The notes under the pieces: generated by a model
Told to the model about the DNA's origin: nothing
Database searches by the model: none
Seen by the model: the letters and a program-made list of their open reading frames with translations, nothing else
Shown: one piece after another, positions 8,057 through 17,081 of the stretch
How the letters are laid out: every line of letters starts with the position of its first letter
Numbering within the stretch: position 1 is the stretch's first letter
Origin: Arenibaculum pallidiluteum
Lineage (GTDB): Bacteria; Pseudomonadota; Alphaproteobacteria; Azospirillales; Azospirillaceae
Reading direction: 5' to 3'
DNA length: 64,000 bases
Assembly: GCF_017355985.1 (NCBI RefSeq)
Contig: NZ_JAFIQU010000013.1
Location: forward strand, 62,001 to 126,000
Translations under genes and position numbers: made by a program

Positions 8057-9004
8057 ATGAAGCTGTTCACGACATGCGGGCTGCCGGCCCGCGAGCGAAG
8101 GGCGGCCTGGGACGAGGTGGTCGCGAAGGTCTGCGGCCCCTTCATCGCGGAGTACGGCCCGGACGATACGGTCCTGGACGCCGAGATGGACGTCCGCAGC
8201 CTCGGCGGCCTGCACTGCGCCATGATCGCCCAGAACACGCTCTCGGTGCGCCGCTCTCGCGTGGAGGTCGGCCGGGCCGACGACCGCCTGTGCTTTGTGG
8301 TCATGCAACTCCGCGGGCGCAGCCGCATGGTCCAGATGAACCGGGAGGCATGCCTCGCGCCCGGCGATATGACCCTGATCGATTCCGGGCGTCCCTGCGC
8401 CTTCCATTTCGACCGGGACAACGCCCAGTTCTCGCTGCACATCCCGCGCGGCCTCATCGAGCGCCACCTGCGGGCCGGCAGGCTGCCCTTGGCCGAGCCG
8501 ATGCGCGGCGGCCTCGCCGCCGCCGCGGGGGCCATGATCCGCTCGCTCTTCGAGACCGGCGGCACGCTGAGCGCAAGGCACGGGGCGGTCGCGCGCGAGG
8601 CCCTGACCAGCATGATCCTGTCCATGCTCCTCGACGACGACGTCGCCGACGGCCCCGCCGTGCCGGCCCATGCGGATGCCCAGGTCGCTGCGATCCGGGC
8701 CTATATCGAGCTGCATGTGGATGCCCCGGGCCTGTCGGCCGCCTCGATCGCGCGGGCGCATAGGATGTCCGTCAGGCACCTGCACCGGCTGTTCCAGGCC
8801 ACCGGGACGACGGTCGGCGACTGCATCCGCGGGCTGCGCCTCGAGAAATGCGCATCCGACCTGCGGAACCCCGGCATGCGCGGCGCCACCGTCACGGAGA
8901 TCGCCTACCGCTGGGGCTTCTCCGACGCCGCCCATTTCAGCCGCAGCTTCCGCGCCGCTTTCGGCCAGGCACCGCGCGAGTACCGCGCGACGCTCCGCAT
9001 GTAG
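8057..9004 (+). CDS. AraC-family regulator (FeaR-like)
   Basis: A 315-residue regulator with an N-terminal AraC-binding-like sensor domain (about 1-190; EVGRADDRLCFVVMQLRGRS, PGDMTLIDSGRPCAFHF) and a C-terminal double helix-turn-helix (SAASIARAHRMSVRHLHRLF, then TVTEIAYRWGFSDAAHFSRS, ending FGQAPREYRATL). The layout matches FeaR/OruR-type activators of amine and aromatic-acid catabolism. ATG 8057 follows a GGGAGG site. It sits 46 nt after the VOC gene on the same strand, so it is probably co-transcribed with, and activates, the hydrolase/VOC operon. Confidence 0.85.
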   Translation: MKLFTTCGLPARERRAAWDEVVAKVCGPFIAEYGPDDTVLDAEMDVRSLGGLHCAMIAQNTLSVRRSRVEVGRADDRLCFVVMQLRGRSRMVQMNREACLAPGDMTLIDSGRPCAFHFDRDNAQFSLHIPRGLIERHLRAGRLPLAEPMRGGLAAAAGAMIRSLFETGGTLSARHGAVAREALTSMILSMLLDDDVADGPAVPAHADAQVAAIRAYIELHVDAPGLSAASIARAHRMSVRHLHRLFQATGTTVGDCIRGLRLEKCASDLRNPGMRGATVTEIAYRWGFSDAAHFSRSFRAAFGQAPREYRATLRM

Positions 9005-9093
9005 CCAGCTCCAATCTGCAGCGGCCTACGAACATCGGCCTGTGACGTGTCGGCTATCGGCCGGTTCTATTCCCATTTGGAAAGGACCCGGGA

Positions 9094-10320
9094 ATGGCCA
9101 TCGCCAGCCACACGCGTCGCCCGCTGTCGATGCTACGCCACTTCCTCGAGAATGAGGCGTCGGCCGGTCTGGTGCTGATGGGCGCCGCGACGCTCGCCCT
9201 CATCGTGGCGAACTCACCACTGGCCGATGCCTATTCCAGTGGGCTTCATGCCCATGTCGGCCCACTCAGCGTCGAATATTGGATCAATGACGGGCTGATG
9301 GCGGTCTTCTTCCTGCTCGTCGGGTTGGAGATCAAGCGCGAGATCCTGGACGGGCAACTATCGACCTGGCCTCGCCGCGTGCTGCCGGGCATCTCGGCAC
9401 TGGGCGGCATGGTGGCCCCGGCGCTGATCTACGTCGCATTCAACTGGGGTGATCCCGCGACGATACGCGGATGGGCCATCCCGACCGCTACCGACATTGC
9501 CTTCGCACTCGGCGTCTTGAAGCTGATCGGTCCGCGTGTGCCGACCTCGCTCCAGGTATTCCTGGCAGCGCTCGCGATCATCGACGACCTCGGCGCCGTC
9601 GTTATCATCGCTCTGTTCTACACCAGTGATCTGTCCGTCACGGACCTAGCATTGGCGGGCGCCGTGCTCCTCATTCTGACGGTGATGAACAGGCGCGGCG
9701 TGACGCGGCTCTGGGCCTACCTGCTGTTGGGGTTCGCCCTGTGGTTCTTCGTGTTCCGCTCCGGCGTGCACGCCACAATCGCCGGGGTCGCGCTCGCCTT
9801 TACCATCCCCCTCGCCCCATCGCGAGGCCGCCCGGACGACATGGCGGGATCGCCATTGCACCGGCTGGAACACGGCCTCCACAACTGGGTCGCATTCCTG
9901 ATCGTCCCTGTGTTCGCCTTTGCCAACGCCGGAGTATCCCTCGAAGGCGTGACCGCGGATGCCTTGCTGGACGACCTCACCTTGGGAGTGGCTTTCGGTC
10001 TGCTCCTCGGCAAGATGGTCGGCGTGTTCGGCTGCGGGTTCGTGGCCGTCCGCGTTGGCCTCGCCGACGTGCCAATGGGAGCCAACAAGCTTCAGTTCCT
10101 TGGCGTCTCGTTGCTCTGCGGCATTGGCTTCACCATGAGCCTGTTCATCGGGCTGCTCGCCTTCGCCAACGATCCGGCACTCCAGGAAGAGGTCAAGATC
10201 GGCATCCTGTCCGGCTCGCTGCTGGCAGGCTTGGCTGGATGGGCCGTGCTGCGTTTCGCGCCAAGGACGGCGCGCGCCATGCCTCCGGCATCCCGCGCGG
10301 GATCCAGGGCAACCCGATAG
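9094..10320 (+). CDS. nhaA: Na+/H+ antiporter NhaA
   Basis: A 408-residue inner-membrane sodium/proton antiporter with about 12 hydrophobic segments. The family core is clear: [20 protein letters not shown] near the N terminus, the ion-binding aspartate pair in [30 protein letters not shown] before it, and [17 protein letters not shown] near the end. ATG 9094 has an AAAGGA ribosome site. NhaA exports Na+ (or Li+) in exchange for protons at alkaline pH. It faces, convergently, a multi-subunit Mrp antiporter operon with its own two-component system, so the segment forms a sodium/pH block. Base use looks slightly less GC-rich than in the catabolic genes before it. Confidence 0.95.
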   Translation: MAIASHTRRPLSMLRHFLENEASAGLVLMGAATLALIVANSPLADAYSSGLHAHVGPLSVEYWINDGLMAVFFLLVGLEIKREILDGQLSTWPRRVLPGISALGGMVAPALIYVAFNWGDPATIRGWAIPTATDIAFALGVLKLIGPRVPTSLQVFLAALAIIDDLGAVVIIALFYTSDLSVTDLALAGAVLLILTVMNRRGVTRLWAYLLLGFALWFFVFRSGVHATIAGVALAFTIPLAPSRGRPDDMAGSPLHRLEHGLHNWVAFLIVPVFAFANAGVSLEGVTADALLDDLTLGVAFGLLLGKMVGVFGCGFVAVRVGLADVPMGANKLQFLGVSLLCGIGFTMSLFIGLLAFANDPALQEEVKIGILSGSLLAGLAGWAVLRFAPRTARAMPPASRAGSRATR

Positions 10321-10447
10321 GATCAGACTGCCCCCGCCCCCTGCTTCGCGCGTTGCCATTCGGACAGCCTGAGCCCGGACCCGTCCTGCCCATCCCGGGA
10401 CCGCACGGCGACGGGCCATGCCGGACACTCATGAGCCTGAGCAGCTC

Positions 10448-11776
10448 CTATGCAAGGCCGAACTCCCGCATGCGCTTCCAGAGCGTCGTCCGCGACACCC
10501 CAAGATGTCGCGCAGCCTGCCCCCGGTTGCCGCCGCTGCGGCGCAGCGCATCCTCGACCTTGATCCTCGTCGCTGCCGCAAGTGCTTCGTCGAGGGACCC
10601 TTGCACCCCACGGTAGGTGCTCTCCAGCGCAGTCTCCGGAAAGAGGTCCGACCGTCCGATCACGGGACCGTCTGCCAGGGCAGCCGCGCGCTCGATGCGG
10701 TTCCTCAGCTCGCGGACATTTCCTGGCCAGTCATGCTCCGCCAGCGCCGCGATCCCCTCGGGCGACAGCGTCCGCGGCCCGATTCCGAACCGGCTCGTCG
10801 CATCCTCCAGAAAGTGCCATGCCAGCATCGGCAGGTCGTCGGGACGCTCGCGAAGCGGCGGAACACGGAGTTCGACGACGTTGATCCGGAAGAGCAGATC
10901 CTCCCGGAAGCTCCCCTTGGCGACCAGTGCGGGGAGATCGGCGTGGGTGGCACATACGAGGCGGCCCCCGAAGCGTCGCTCGTGGCGCGCACCGATCGGA
11001 AGAAAGAGCCGCTCCTGGATCACGCGCAAGAGCTTGGGCTGCTGATCAATCGGCAGTTCGGCCACCTCGTCGAGGAAAAGCGTGCCTGATCCGACCCGCT
11101 CGAAGAGACCCATGCCGGGGCCGACGGCGCCGGTGAAAGCCCCCTTCTCGTGGCCGAACAGCGTGCTTTCCACGAGGTCGCGTGGAATGGCCGCGCAGTT
11201 GACGGCGACGAATGGTTCGGCCGCCCGCGGCGACGTACCGTGCAGCAGCCGCGCAGCCACTTCCTTGCCGACGCCGGTCTCACCGGTGATCAGGACCGGA
11301 ATGTCGACCCGAGCCGCCTTCCGCAGGAGCGCCTCGACATGCCGCATCCCCTGCGAGACGCCCAGCGCTCCACCCTCAGCCGGGGCTGCGTGCTCCCGGC
11401 AGACCTCGCGCAGCACATCGACCAAGGTGTTGACGTTGATCGGTTTCGTCAGATAGTCCCGCGCGCCCGCCTTCATCAGGCGCACCGCCTGATCGACCTG
11501 GCCGAACGCCGTAATGAAATAGACCGGCAACGCCCCGTGCATGTCCAGGAGGTGCCTAAAGATGGCCTCCCCGTCCATATCCGGAAGGAGAATGTCGCTC
11601 ACCACCGCGCGTGGCGGAACCAACTCTTGTAGAATGTCCAGCGCCTCCCGTCCGGTCGTCGCCAATCTCGGCTTCAGGCCTTCGAGGCGCAGCCTCTGCA
11701 CCAGTGCCGGACCAAGGACGGCGTCGTCCTCGATCAGGAGCACCCAGCCACCCTCGCTCATCGCATCATCCTGCAT
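10448..11776 (-). CDS. NtrC-family sigma-54 response regulator
   Basis: A 442-residue activator with three domains. The receiver (about 8-125) has acidic residues in LLIEDDAVLG and the phospho-accepting Asp in VVSDILLPDMDGE (about residue 61). The AAA+ sigma-54 interaction domain (about 145-375) has Walker A GETGVGKEVA, the sigma-54 loop GAFTGA in EKGAFTGAVG, and Walker B TLFLDEVAELP. A Fis-type helix-turn-helix ends the protein (NRGQAARHLGVSRTTLWKRM). ATG 11776 overlaps the kinase stop; ATG 11761 is an alternative. It is the last gene of the mrp operon. The intact GAFTGA loop means it should activate a sigma-54 promoter, and one is seen upstream of mrpA. Confidence 0.92.
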   Translation of the reverse strand: MQDDAMSEGGWVLLIEDDAVLGPALVQRLRLEGLKPRLATTGREALDILQELVPPRAVVSDILLPDMDGEAIFRHLLDMHGALPVYFITAFGQVDQAVRLMKAGARDYLTKPINVNTLVDVLREVCREHAAPAEGGALGVSQGMRHVEALLRKAARVDIPVLITGETGVGKEVAARLLHGTSPRAAEPFVAVNCAAIPRDLVESTLFGHEKGAFTGAVGPGMGLFERVGSGTLFLDEVAELPIDQQPKLLRVIQERLFLPIGARHERRFGGRLVCATHADLPALVAKGSFREDLLFRINVVELRVPPLRERPDDLPMLAWHFLEDATSRFGIGPRTLSPEGIAALAEHDWPGNVRELRNRIERAAALADGPVIGRSDLFPETALESTYRGVQGSLDEALAAATRIKVEDALRRSGGNRGQAARHLGVSRTTLWKRMREFGLA

Positions 11777-13226
11777 TCAGAGCGTCCTGCGCCTGCGCGG
11801 CGGCGTGCGGACCCGCCTGCCGGGCTCCGAAAGTGAAGGGAACCTCCAGCCGGACCAGCGTTCCACGACCGGATTCGCTGTTCACGGTGGCACGACCGTC
11901 AAGCGCTCCCAGGAGCGACACGACCACGTCGATCCCGAGGCGTCGAGCCTCCCGATCGGTGCGGCCTTCGGCCAGCCGCGATGCCACGGCCTGATCAAGG
12001 CCAGGGCCCTGGTCCGTGACCTCGCAGATCAGCTTGTCTCCCTCCGTTTTTGCGGCGAGGCCCACCGTGCCTCCCGCAGGCGTGGCGGCGCAGGCGTTCA
12101 GGAGCAGGTTCAGGAGCACCTGACGGACCTCGGCCGCGCCGAGACCGAGCGTTTCGGGCACGTCGACCTTCCACGCCAGCGCCACCCCGCGCCGCGCGGC
12201 CTCGGGTGCCACGAGATGACGCAGGTCGTCGAGATCCTGGCGCGTCAGGCGGCGGTCATCCGGCGGGCGATACAGGTCGAGGGCTCCCGTCACGATCCGG
12301 TCGATCGTCTCGATCCCCCTTTCCAGGAGCCCCAGGGATTCCGCGCGGACCTGTGCGTCTTCGCCGAAGCGTCGAAGGGTTGATATCGCCGTGGCCAGCC
12401 CGCCCAACGGATTGCGGACCTCGTGAGCCATGGTTGCGGCCATGCGGCCCAGCGCCGCCGCCTGCTCCTGATCCGCGAGCGCACGGAGCAGGCGCTCTCG
12501 ATCCCTAACGCCCTCGACCATGCGCTGATAGGCAGCGAAGAGCCGGGCGCTCTCGGCATCGGCCTCCCGCAGGACGCGCTTGGGCAAGGGCACAGGCTTG
12601 CCGGGGGGCTGGGATCCAAGGTGATCCACCAGGATGCGGACAGGGCGCGAGAGGCGCTGCAGGACCAAATAGGCCAGCAACCCGCAGACAAAGGAGAATG
12701 CGAGGTCCACTGCCATCACGGCCCATGTCAGCCGATCGCGCGCCGCGATGATGCTCGACACGTCGAGCGCCACGACCACGCCACCTCCACCCTCGCCCCT
12801 GGGCCCGAGGCGGCGGCCGGCCCAGCCGATCCTTTCTTCGGCGTCGACGTTGAACGGCAGCCGCAGGATGTCTTCGAAGGGACGCGCATCGATGGTGCCG
12901 TCGCCGGCACGCGCGACCAGCCGACCGTCGCTGTCAAAGGCGAAGAGCGCTCTTTCCGCGATGCCGACCTGCTGGTCGAGAGCGCTCGCGAAGCGTCGTT
13001 CGATCTCGATCGCGGTGCCCGAGGTGACCGATGGGCCGATGCTGGCTGCGATCCCGTCGAGATAAACCTGGGCCAGACGCTCGAGCCGTTCACCCTCGCG
13101 CGAGGCCATGATGCGGACCGCCACCTGGGTCGAGCCGACCGCGACCGCAAAGACCATGACAGCCGCGATGGCCGGCACGCGCAGGGACGGCGGGACAGGT
13201 GCCTTGGTCCAATTCGGGATCCTCAT
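11766..13226 (-). CDS. Membrane sensor histidine kinase (partner of the NtrC regulator)
   Basis: A 486-residue kinase. A first membrane segment (about 15-36, VPAIAAVMVFAVAVGSTQVA) and a second (about 170-192, DLAFSFVCGLLAYLVLQRL) enclose a periplasmic sensor of about 135 residues. A HAMP-like linker follows, then the phospho-acceptor helix MAHEVRNPLGG (His at about 268), an N box VLLNLLLNACAATP and a G1 box TDQGPGLD. The catalytic domain is short but has the main motifs. It overlaps the response regulator gene by 11 nt and starts 26 nt after mrpG, so it is the eighth gene of the mrp operon. The signal is unknown; sodium, pH or membrane energisation are inferences from the operon. Confidence 0.9.
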   Translation of the reverse strand: MRIPNWTKAPVPPSLRVPAIAAVMVFAVAVGSTQVAVRIMASREGERLERLAQVYLDGIAASIGPSVTSGTAIEIERRFASALDQQVGIAERALFAFDSDGRLVARAGDGTIDARPFEDILRLPFNVDAEERIGWAGRRLGPRGEGGGGVVVALDVSSIIAARDRLTWAVMAVDLAFSFVCGLLAYLVLQRLSRPVRILVDHLGSQPPGKPVPLPKRVLREADAESARLFAAYQRMVEGVRDRERLLRALADQEQAAALGRMAATMAHEVRNPLGGLATAISTLRRFGEDAQVRAESLGLLERGIETIDRIVTGALDLYRPPDDRRLTRQDLDDLRHLVAPEAARRGVALAWKVDVPETLGLGAAEVRQVLLNLLLNACAATPAGGTVGLAAKTEGDKLICEVTDQGPGLDQAVASRLAEGRTDREARRLGIDVVVSLLGALDGRATVNSESGRGTLVRLEVPFTFGARQAGPHAAAQAQDALNAG

Positions 13227-13251
13227 CCTCCCAACTTGGCCTCGACCGGCC

Positions 13252-14532
13252 TTACGGCAAGAGCGTAACCGGAAGAGTGCCGGCGGTGACTTCGAACGGG
13301 CAGCTCCGGACCATGCCGAACCAGCCGAACTGATGCGAAAGGCAACCCATCACGGCCCCGTCGAACCGTCGGATGCTTCGGCGAAGCGCGTCGGGCTCGA
13401 AGTCCAGGTCGATCGGATCCATGACGGCCACGCTGCGGCCGTGCGCCTGAATCAAAGCGACCTGCTCGTCGATCGCCGTCTGGACAATCGGCCGATAGCT
13501 GGCGACGGGCAGTAGCGTCACCGTAGCATCGGGCCATATCCCGGAGTGCAGGAACCTCCGGGCAAGCTGTGGGCAGCCAGCCGTGCCGGAGACCACGAAG
13601 ACCACGCTGCTGATCCTGGATGGCCGCTGAAGCACCCGCAGAATCGGGACGAACGACTGGCGCGCGATGATCGTGGCAAGTTCCTCGTCGGGAGCCGCAT
13701 CGAAACCGTCGTACCCAACGCCGGCCGGGACGACCACGAGGTCGCAGCCTGCGACCATCGCGGCGAGCCCGTCCAACCCCGTCTCGTCGTGACGGGTGGC
13801 GACGTCGATCACTTGGCCATGGGTCGCCGACTCGAACTCGCGCAAGGCCGATGCAGCCACCTCGCGCATATGGGCGCGGCGTCGATCCGCTGACCAGCGT
13901 GCCCAGTAGCCGCCGCCGGCAGGGATCGCCTCGGGCCGCACCGACGGGGCCGGGTCCAAGGCGGTGAGGCCGAGCAGCTTCGCCCCGGAGGCGGCCGAGA
14001 GTTGGGTCGCATACTCGATCGCCTCCCGCTGCGCGGCACCGCCTCCCAGCCAGCAGACGATACGCCGGGTCGTCTCGGCCGACGTGGCGGCGGCCGCACG
14101 GGACTGATCGCGCAAGGGAACAGGAGTCATGGCACCCTCCGGTGGAGCCGGCAGGCGGGCACGCGGCCTGCGGGCCGGGTCGATGTCGAAGACGCGCCGG
14201 TCGAGCACGCCCGCGAGCGCGTCGCTCATCGTGGCCGGATGGATCGGCGCGCCCGCGATGTAGGCGGCCCGGCCGAGGACATGCGCGGCGATCGGGGTGG
14301 TCGCGAGCAGGAAAGCGACACCTGCGATCGCGGTTATCCATGCGGCCATTCCACCAAGCGTAGCCGCCGCTCCCAGGAGCAGCAGGCCCGAGCCGACGAC
14401 GCCCGCCTTCGTGGCCGCATGCATGCGCGTGAAGGGATCGGGCAGCCGGGCCACTCCGAACGCGGCCAGGCCGATGATCACCGAGCCTGCCAGGATGAGC
14501 GTCGCCGACAGGATCTCCCAGGCGATCGTCAT
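13252..14532 (-). CDS. mrpG: MrpG antiporter subunit fused to a universal-stress-like domain
   Basis: Residues 1 to about 105 are a full MrpG/PhaG subunit with three membrane segments (ILSATLILAGSVIIGLAAFG, ARLPDPFTRMHAATKAGVVG, ITAIAGVAFLLATTPIAAHV). A linker rich in Ala, Arg and Pro follows (about 120-165). From about 170 to 426 there is a cytoplasmic UspA-like region (RIVCWLGGGAAQREAIEYA, ASGAKLLGLTALDP, GCDLVVVPAGVGYDGFD, a second half beginning SSVVFVVSGTAGCP). Ordinary MrpG is about 100-130 residues, so this protein is over three times longer. The start overlaps the mrpF stop (ATGA), and no internal start with a good ribosome site was noticed. A regulatory domain that ties antiporter assembly to a stress or nucleotide signal is an inference. 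Confidence 0.88.
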   Translation of the reverse strand: MTIAWEILSATLILAGSVIIGLAAFGVARLPDPFTRMHAATKAGVVGSGLLLLGAAATLGGMAAWITAIAGVAFLLATTPIAAHVLGRAAYIAGAPIHPATMSDALAGVLDRRVFDIDPARRPRARLPAPPEGAMTPVPLRDQSRAAAATSAETTRRIVCWLGGGAAQREAIEYATQLSAASGAKLLGLTALDPAPSVRPEAIPAGGGYWARWSADRRRAHMREVAASALREFESATHGQVIDVATRHDETGLDGLAAMVAGCDLVVVPAGVGYDGFDAAPDEELATIIARQSFVPILRVLQRPSRISSVVFVVSGTAGCPQLARRFLHSGIWPDATVTLLPVASYRPIVQTAIDEQVALIQAHGRSVAVMDPIDLDFEPDALRRSIRRFDGAVMGCLSHQFGWFGMVRSCPFEVTAGTLPVTLLP

Positions 14533-14819
14533 TGCTCCGCCTCCTCATGCGAGACGCTCCCGCGTTCCATAAGGCCGGCCAACGCGACCGCCCCGAGGAA
14601 GCCGAAGACGGCAACCCCCAGCGCCACGTCGAGAAACGCGGTGCTGCCGGACAGGATCGCGGTCAGCGCCCCGGCGGCAATCCCGAGAAGGCCGAGCATG
14701 TCGGTGGCAATGGCGCGATCCGCAGTGGACGGACCGCGCAGCACGCGCCAGGCGACCACCAGGAGTCCGAGGCTGACGATGAATGAGCCGAGTGCTGCGG
14801 CTCCCGTGACAAGGCTCAT
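14529..14819 (-). CDS. mrpF: Mrp antiporter subunit F
   Basis: A 96-residue membrane protein with three hydrophobic segments. The MrpF/PhaF signature is RVLRGPSTADRAIATDMLG, with the acidic residue in the membrane, followed by FLDVALGVAVFGFLGAVALA. Length and pattern are normal for the family. It overlaps mrpE upstream by 4 nt and mrpG downstream by 4 nt, so translation is coupled along the operon. It is a small subunit of the seven-part Mrp Na+/H+ antiporter complex. Confidence 0.93.
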   Translation of the reverse strand: MSLVTGAAALGSFIVSLGLLVVAWRVLRGPSTADRAIATDMLGLLGIAAGALTAILSGSTAFLDVALGVAVFGFLGAVALAGLMERGSVSHEEAEQ

Positions 14820-15142
14820 GGCAGCACCTCCTGCGCCCGTCGTTCCAGGGTCGCCTTGATCCCCGTGATGGTGGCCTCGGTGTCGGGCGAATGAAGCGCG
14901 TGGACGTAGAGCGTCCGGCAATCCGCGGACACATCCAGGCTGGTCGTTCCCGGCGTCAGGCTGATCATATTGGCCAGCAGGGTGATGCCTTCCGGGGAGC
15001 GCACGTCCAGCGGCACGGCGAGGATCGCCGGCTTGAGCCTTTCCTGTGCTCCCAGCACGGCCTTGATGGTGTCGAGCGTCGCCTTGGCGAGCTCGATCAG
15101 GAAGGTGCCGGCCACCTTCGTCCAGCCGAGGGCGGCGATCAT
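14816..15142 (-). CDS. mrpE: Mrp antiporter subunit E, short form
   Basis: A 108-residue MrpE. The conserved C-terminal half is intact (PAILAVPLDVRSPEGITLLA, then SLTPGTTSLDVSADCRTLYV and HAL). The usual N-terminal two membrane helices, about 50 residues of a normal protein of about 160, are missing; only one amphipathic or hydrophobic helix (WTKVAGTFLIELAKATLDTI) precedes the conserved core. The frame upstream of ATG 15142 overlaps mrpD and holds no MrpE-like sequence, so the shortening is real rather than a missed start. It overlaps mrpD and mrpF by 4 nt. Whether the complex works without the missing helices is unknown. Confidence 0.85.
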   Translation of the reverse strand: MIAALGWTKVAGTFLIELAKATLDTIKAVLGAQERLKPAILAVPLDVRSPEGITLLANMISLTPGTTSLDVSADCRTLYVHALHSPDTEATITGIKATLERRAQEVLP

Positions 15143-16665
15143 GGCGTCGTCTCCGTGAGGGTCGCGGCCTGCACGGGCCCCAGAACGGCCGCAATGTAGG
15201 CATCGTGGTCGAGCAACCCCTCCGCCGCAGCGACGGACAAAGCGGCAAAGGGCTCGGTCCATAGGCCGATCGTCATCGTCAGCACGCAGAGGACGGCGAT
15301 GGGAGCGTAGGTGCCGAAACGAGCCATGCGTCCGAGCGGGATGACCGGATGCGGATTCGGCTGCGGCTTCCAGAACGCCTCGTTCCAGATCTTGACCATC
15401 GAGAAGAGAGTCAGCAGCCCGACGATCAGGGCCACGCCCGCGAGCAGCCAGGCCTCGGCCTCGAGACCGGCGCGGATCACAGCGAGCTTGCCCCAGAAGC
15501 CGGAAAGCGGCGGTAGCCCGGCGAGCGACAGCGCCGGAATCAGGAACATCAACCCCAGCAGCGGCTTCGCGGCCCACAGCCCACCCAGGCGCCCGAGCGC
15601 GAAGGACCCGCCCTCGCGCTTGATGGCGCCGGCGATCAGGAACAGGTTTGCCTTAACGACGATATGATGGACGATGTAGAGGATGCTGCCGGCGAGAGCG
15701 AGCGGGGTCATCAGCGCGACGCCGACCAGCATGTAGCCGATCTGGCTGATGATGTGGAATGACAGGATGCGGCGCACGTCGTAGTGGGCCGCGGCGCCAA
15801 GGACGCCGGTCACCATGGTCGCCATGGCGACGACCGTCAGCATCGGGCCGAAGAAGCCGGTATCGTAGCCGAAGACCAGGGTGAAGACCCTGATGATCGC
15901 ATAGACGCCGACCTTGGTAAGCAGTGCCGCGAAGATCGCGGCGACCGGCATGGAAGCGGTGTGGTAGGCCGCAGGCAGCCACGAGAACAGGGGAAACACT
16001 GCCGCCTTGGCGCCGAACGCGACGAGGATCAGCAGGCCGATGGCTGCCACTGCTCCCTGGTTCCCGACCGTCGGGACGGTCCGCGCAAGGTCGGCGAGGT
16101 TGAGCGTTCCCGTGAGCCCGTAGAGAAGGCCGACCGCGATCAGAAAGAACGAGGTCCCGATCAGGTTCAGGGCCACGTACTTGATTCCGCCTTCGACCTG
16201 GTCCCTGGTGCCGTCGAGCACGAGCAGGCCGAAGGAGGCGATCAGCATCACCTCGAACCAGACATAGAGGTTGAAGAGGTCGCCGGTCGCGAATGCGCCG
16301 CAGACACCGAACAGCAGTCCGTGGAACAGCGGGTGGAGGCCTCGCCTGTCGCGCGAGGCCCGCCCGGAGCCAAGAATATAGACGGCGACTGCAAGGGCCT
16401 TTAGTCCAGCGATTGCGAGCATGATCGCGGAGAAGGTGTCGACGACGAGGACGATCCCGAAGGGCGCCGGCCAGTTCCCCATGCGTCCAACCAGCGGCGG
16501 GCCGCCGGCAACCTCGAGAAGAAGCAGAATGGTGGCGATGGACAGGGCCGCGGCGCCCGCAACGCTGGCTACCCTTTGGGCGACCGGACGGCTCCACAGC
16601 AGAGCGGTCATGGCCGCCGTCGCGAGCGGGATCAGCAGCGGTGATGCGAGGAGCGGCTGCATCAC
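15139..16665 (-). CDS. mrpD: Mrp antiporter subunit D (NADH dehydrogenase ND4/ND2-like)
   Basis: A 508-residue polytopic protein of the proton-translocating antiporter-like family. Key features are the membrane Glu in NLYVWFEVMLIASFGLLVL, the Lys in VAFGAKAAVFPLFSWLP, the helix-breaking His/Pro segment YHTASMPVAAIFAALLTKVG, and the conserved Lys in HIVVKANLFLIAG. About 14 membrane segments are expected. The length is normal. It overlaps mrpC and mrpE by 4 nt each. With MrpA it forms the ion-translocating core. Confidence 0.95.
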   Translation of the reverse strand: MMQPLLASPLLIPLATAAMTALLWSRPVAQRVASVAGAAALSIATILLLLEVAGGPPLVGRMGNWPAPFGIVLVVDTFSAIMLAIAGLKALAVAVYILGSGRASRDRRGLHPLFHGLLFGVCGAFATGDLFNLYVWFEVMLIASFGLLVLDGTRDQVEGGIKYVALNLIGTSFFLIAVGLLYGLTGTLNLADLARTVPTVGNQGAVAAIGLLILVAFGAKAAVFPLFSWLPAAYHTASMPVAAIFAALLTKVGVYAIIRVFTLVFGYDTGFFGPMLTVVAMATMVTGVLGAAAHYDVRRILSFHIISQIGYMLVGVALMTPLALAGSILYIVHHIVVKANLFLIAGAIKREGGSFALGRLGGLWAAKPLLGLMFLIPALSLAGLPPLSGFWGKLAVIRAGLEAEAWLLAGVALIVGLLTLFSMVKIWNEAFWKPQPNPHPVIPLGRMARFGTYAPIAVLCVLTMTIGLWTEPFAALSVAAAEGLLDHDAYIAAVLGPVQAATLTETTP

Positions 16666-17081
16666 GCGGCCTCCCGCCGGGGCTCGGCCGGGCGCACTGC
16701 CGCGGGCGCATTGTCGGGCCTGTCGGTCTCGCGCAGGTCATCCGCATCGACGGTCCCGAGGCGGATGAAGCCTTTCAGCAGCAGGACCAGCGTGAAGGCG
16801 ACCAGGCCGAATCCGATCACGATGGCGGTCAGGACCAACGCCTGGGGAAGCGGATTGGCTGCGTCCGCGGCGAGCGCGCCGGCTCCGGCCTCGACCACCG
16901 GCGGCGCCATCGGGCCGAGCCGGCCGGACAGGAAGATGGCGATGTTGGCAGCCGTGCTGAACAGGACGAATCCTATGGCAACCCGGATCAGGTGACGGCT
17001 CAGCACCAGGTAGACCGAGCAGCCGGTGACGATTCCGGTGGCAAGTGCGACCGCGATCTCCATGGGCTCACTTTTCGACAA
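16662..17081 (-). CDS. mrpC: Mrp antiporter subunit C (NuoK-like)
   Basis: A 139-residue protein with three hydrophobic segments of the NuoK/MrpC family: VALATGIVTGCSVYLVLSRH, RVAIGFVLFSTAANIAIFLS, and ANPLPQALVLTAIVIGFGLV with the family PLPQALVLTAIVI motif. The hydrophilic C-terminal tail is about 25 residues longer than the core. It overlaps mrpB by 14 nt and mrpD by 4 nt. It is a normal subunit in the group 1 order A-B-C-D-E-F-G with separate A and B genes. Confidence 0.94.
   Translation of the reverse strand: MSKSEPMEIAVALATGIVTGCSVYLVLSRHLIRVAIGFVLFSTAANIAIFLSGRLGPMAPPVVEAGAGALAADAANPLPQALVLTAIVIGFGLVAFTLVLLLKGFIRLGTVDADDLRETDRPDNAPAAVRPAEPRREAA

Noticed and set aside
9005-9093. Sigma-54 promoter for nhaA matching the mrp promoter
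   Set aside because: Searched for TGGCAC-N5-TTGC and for the 20-bp palindrome; only a weak GAACAT half-site was seen, so no claim is made.
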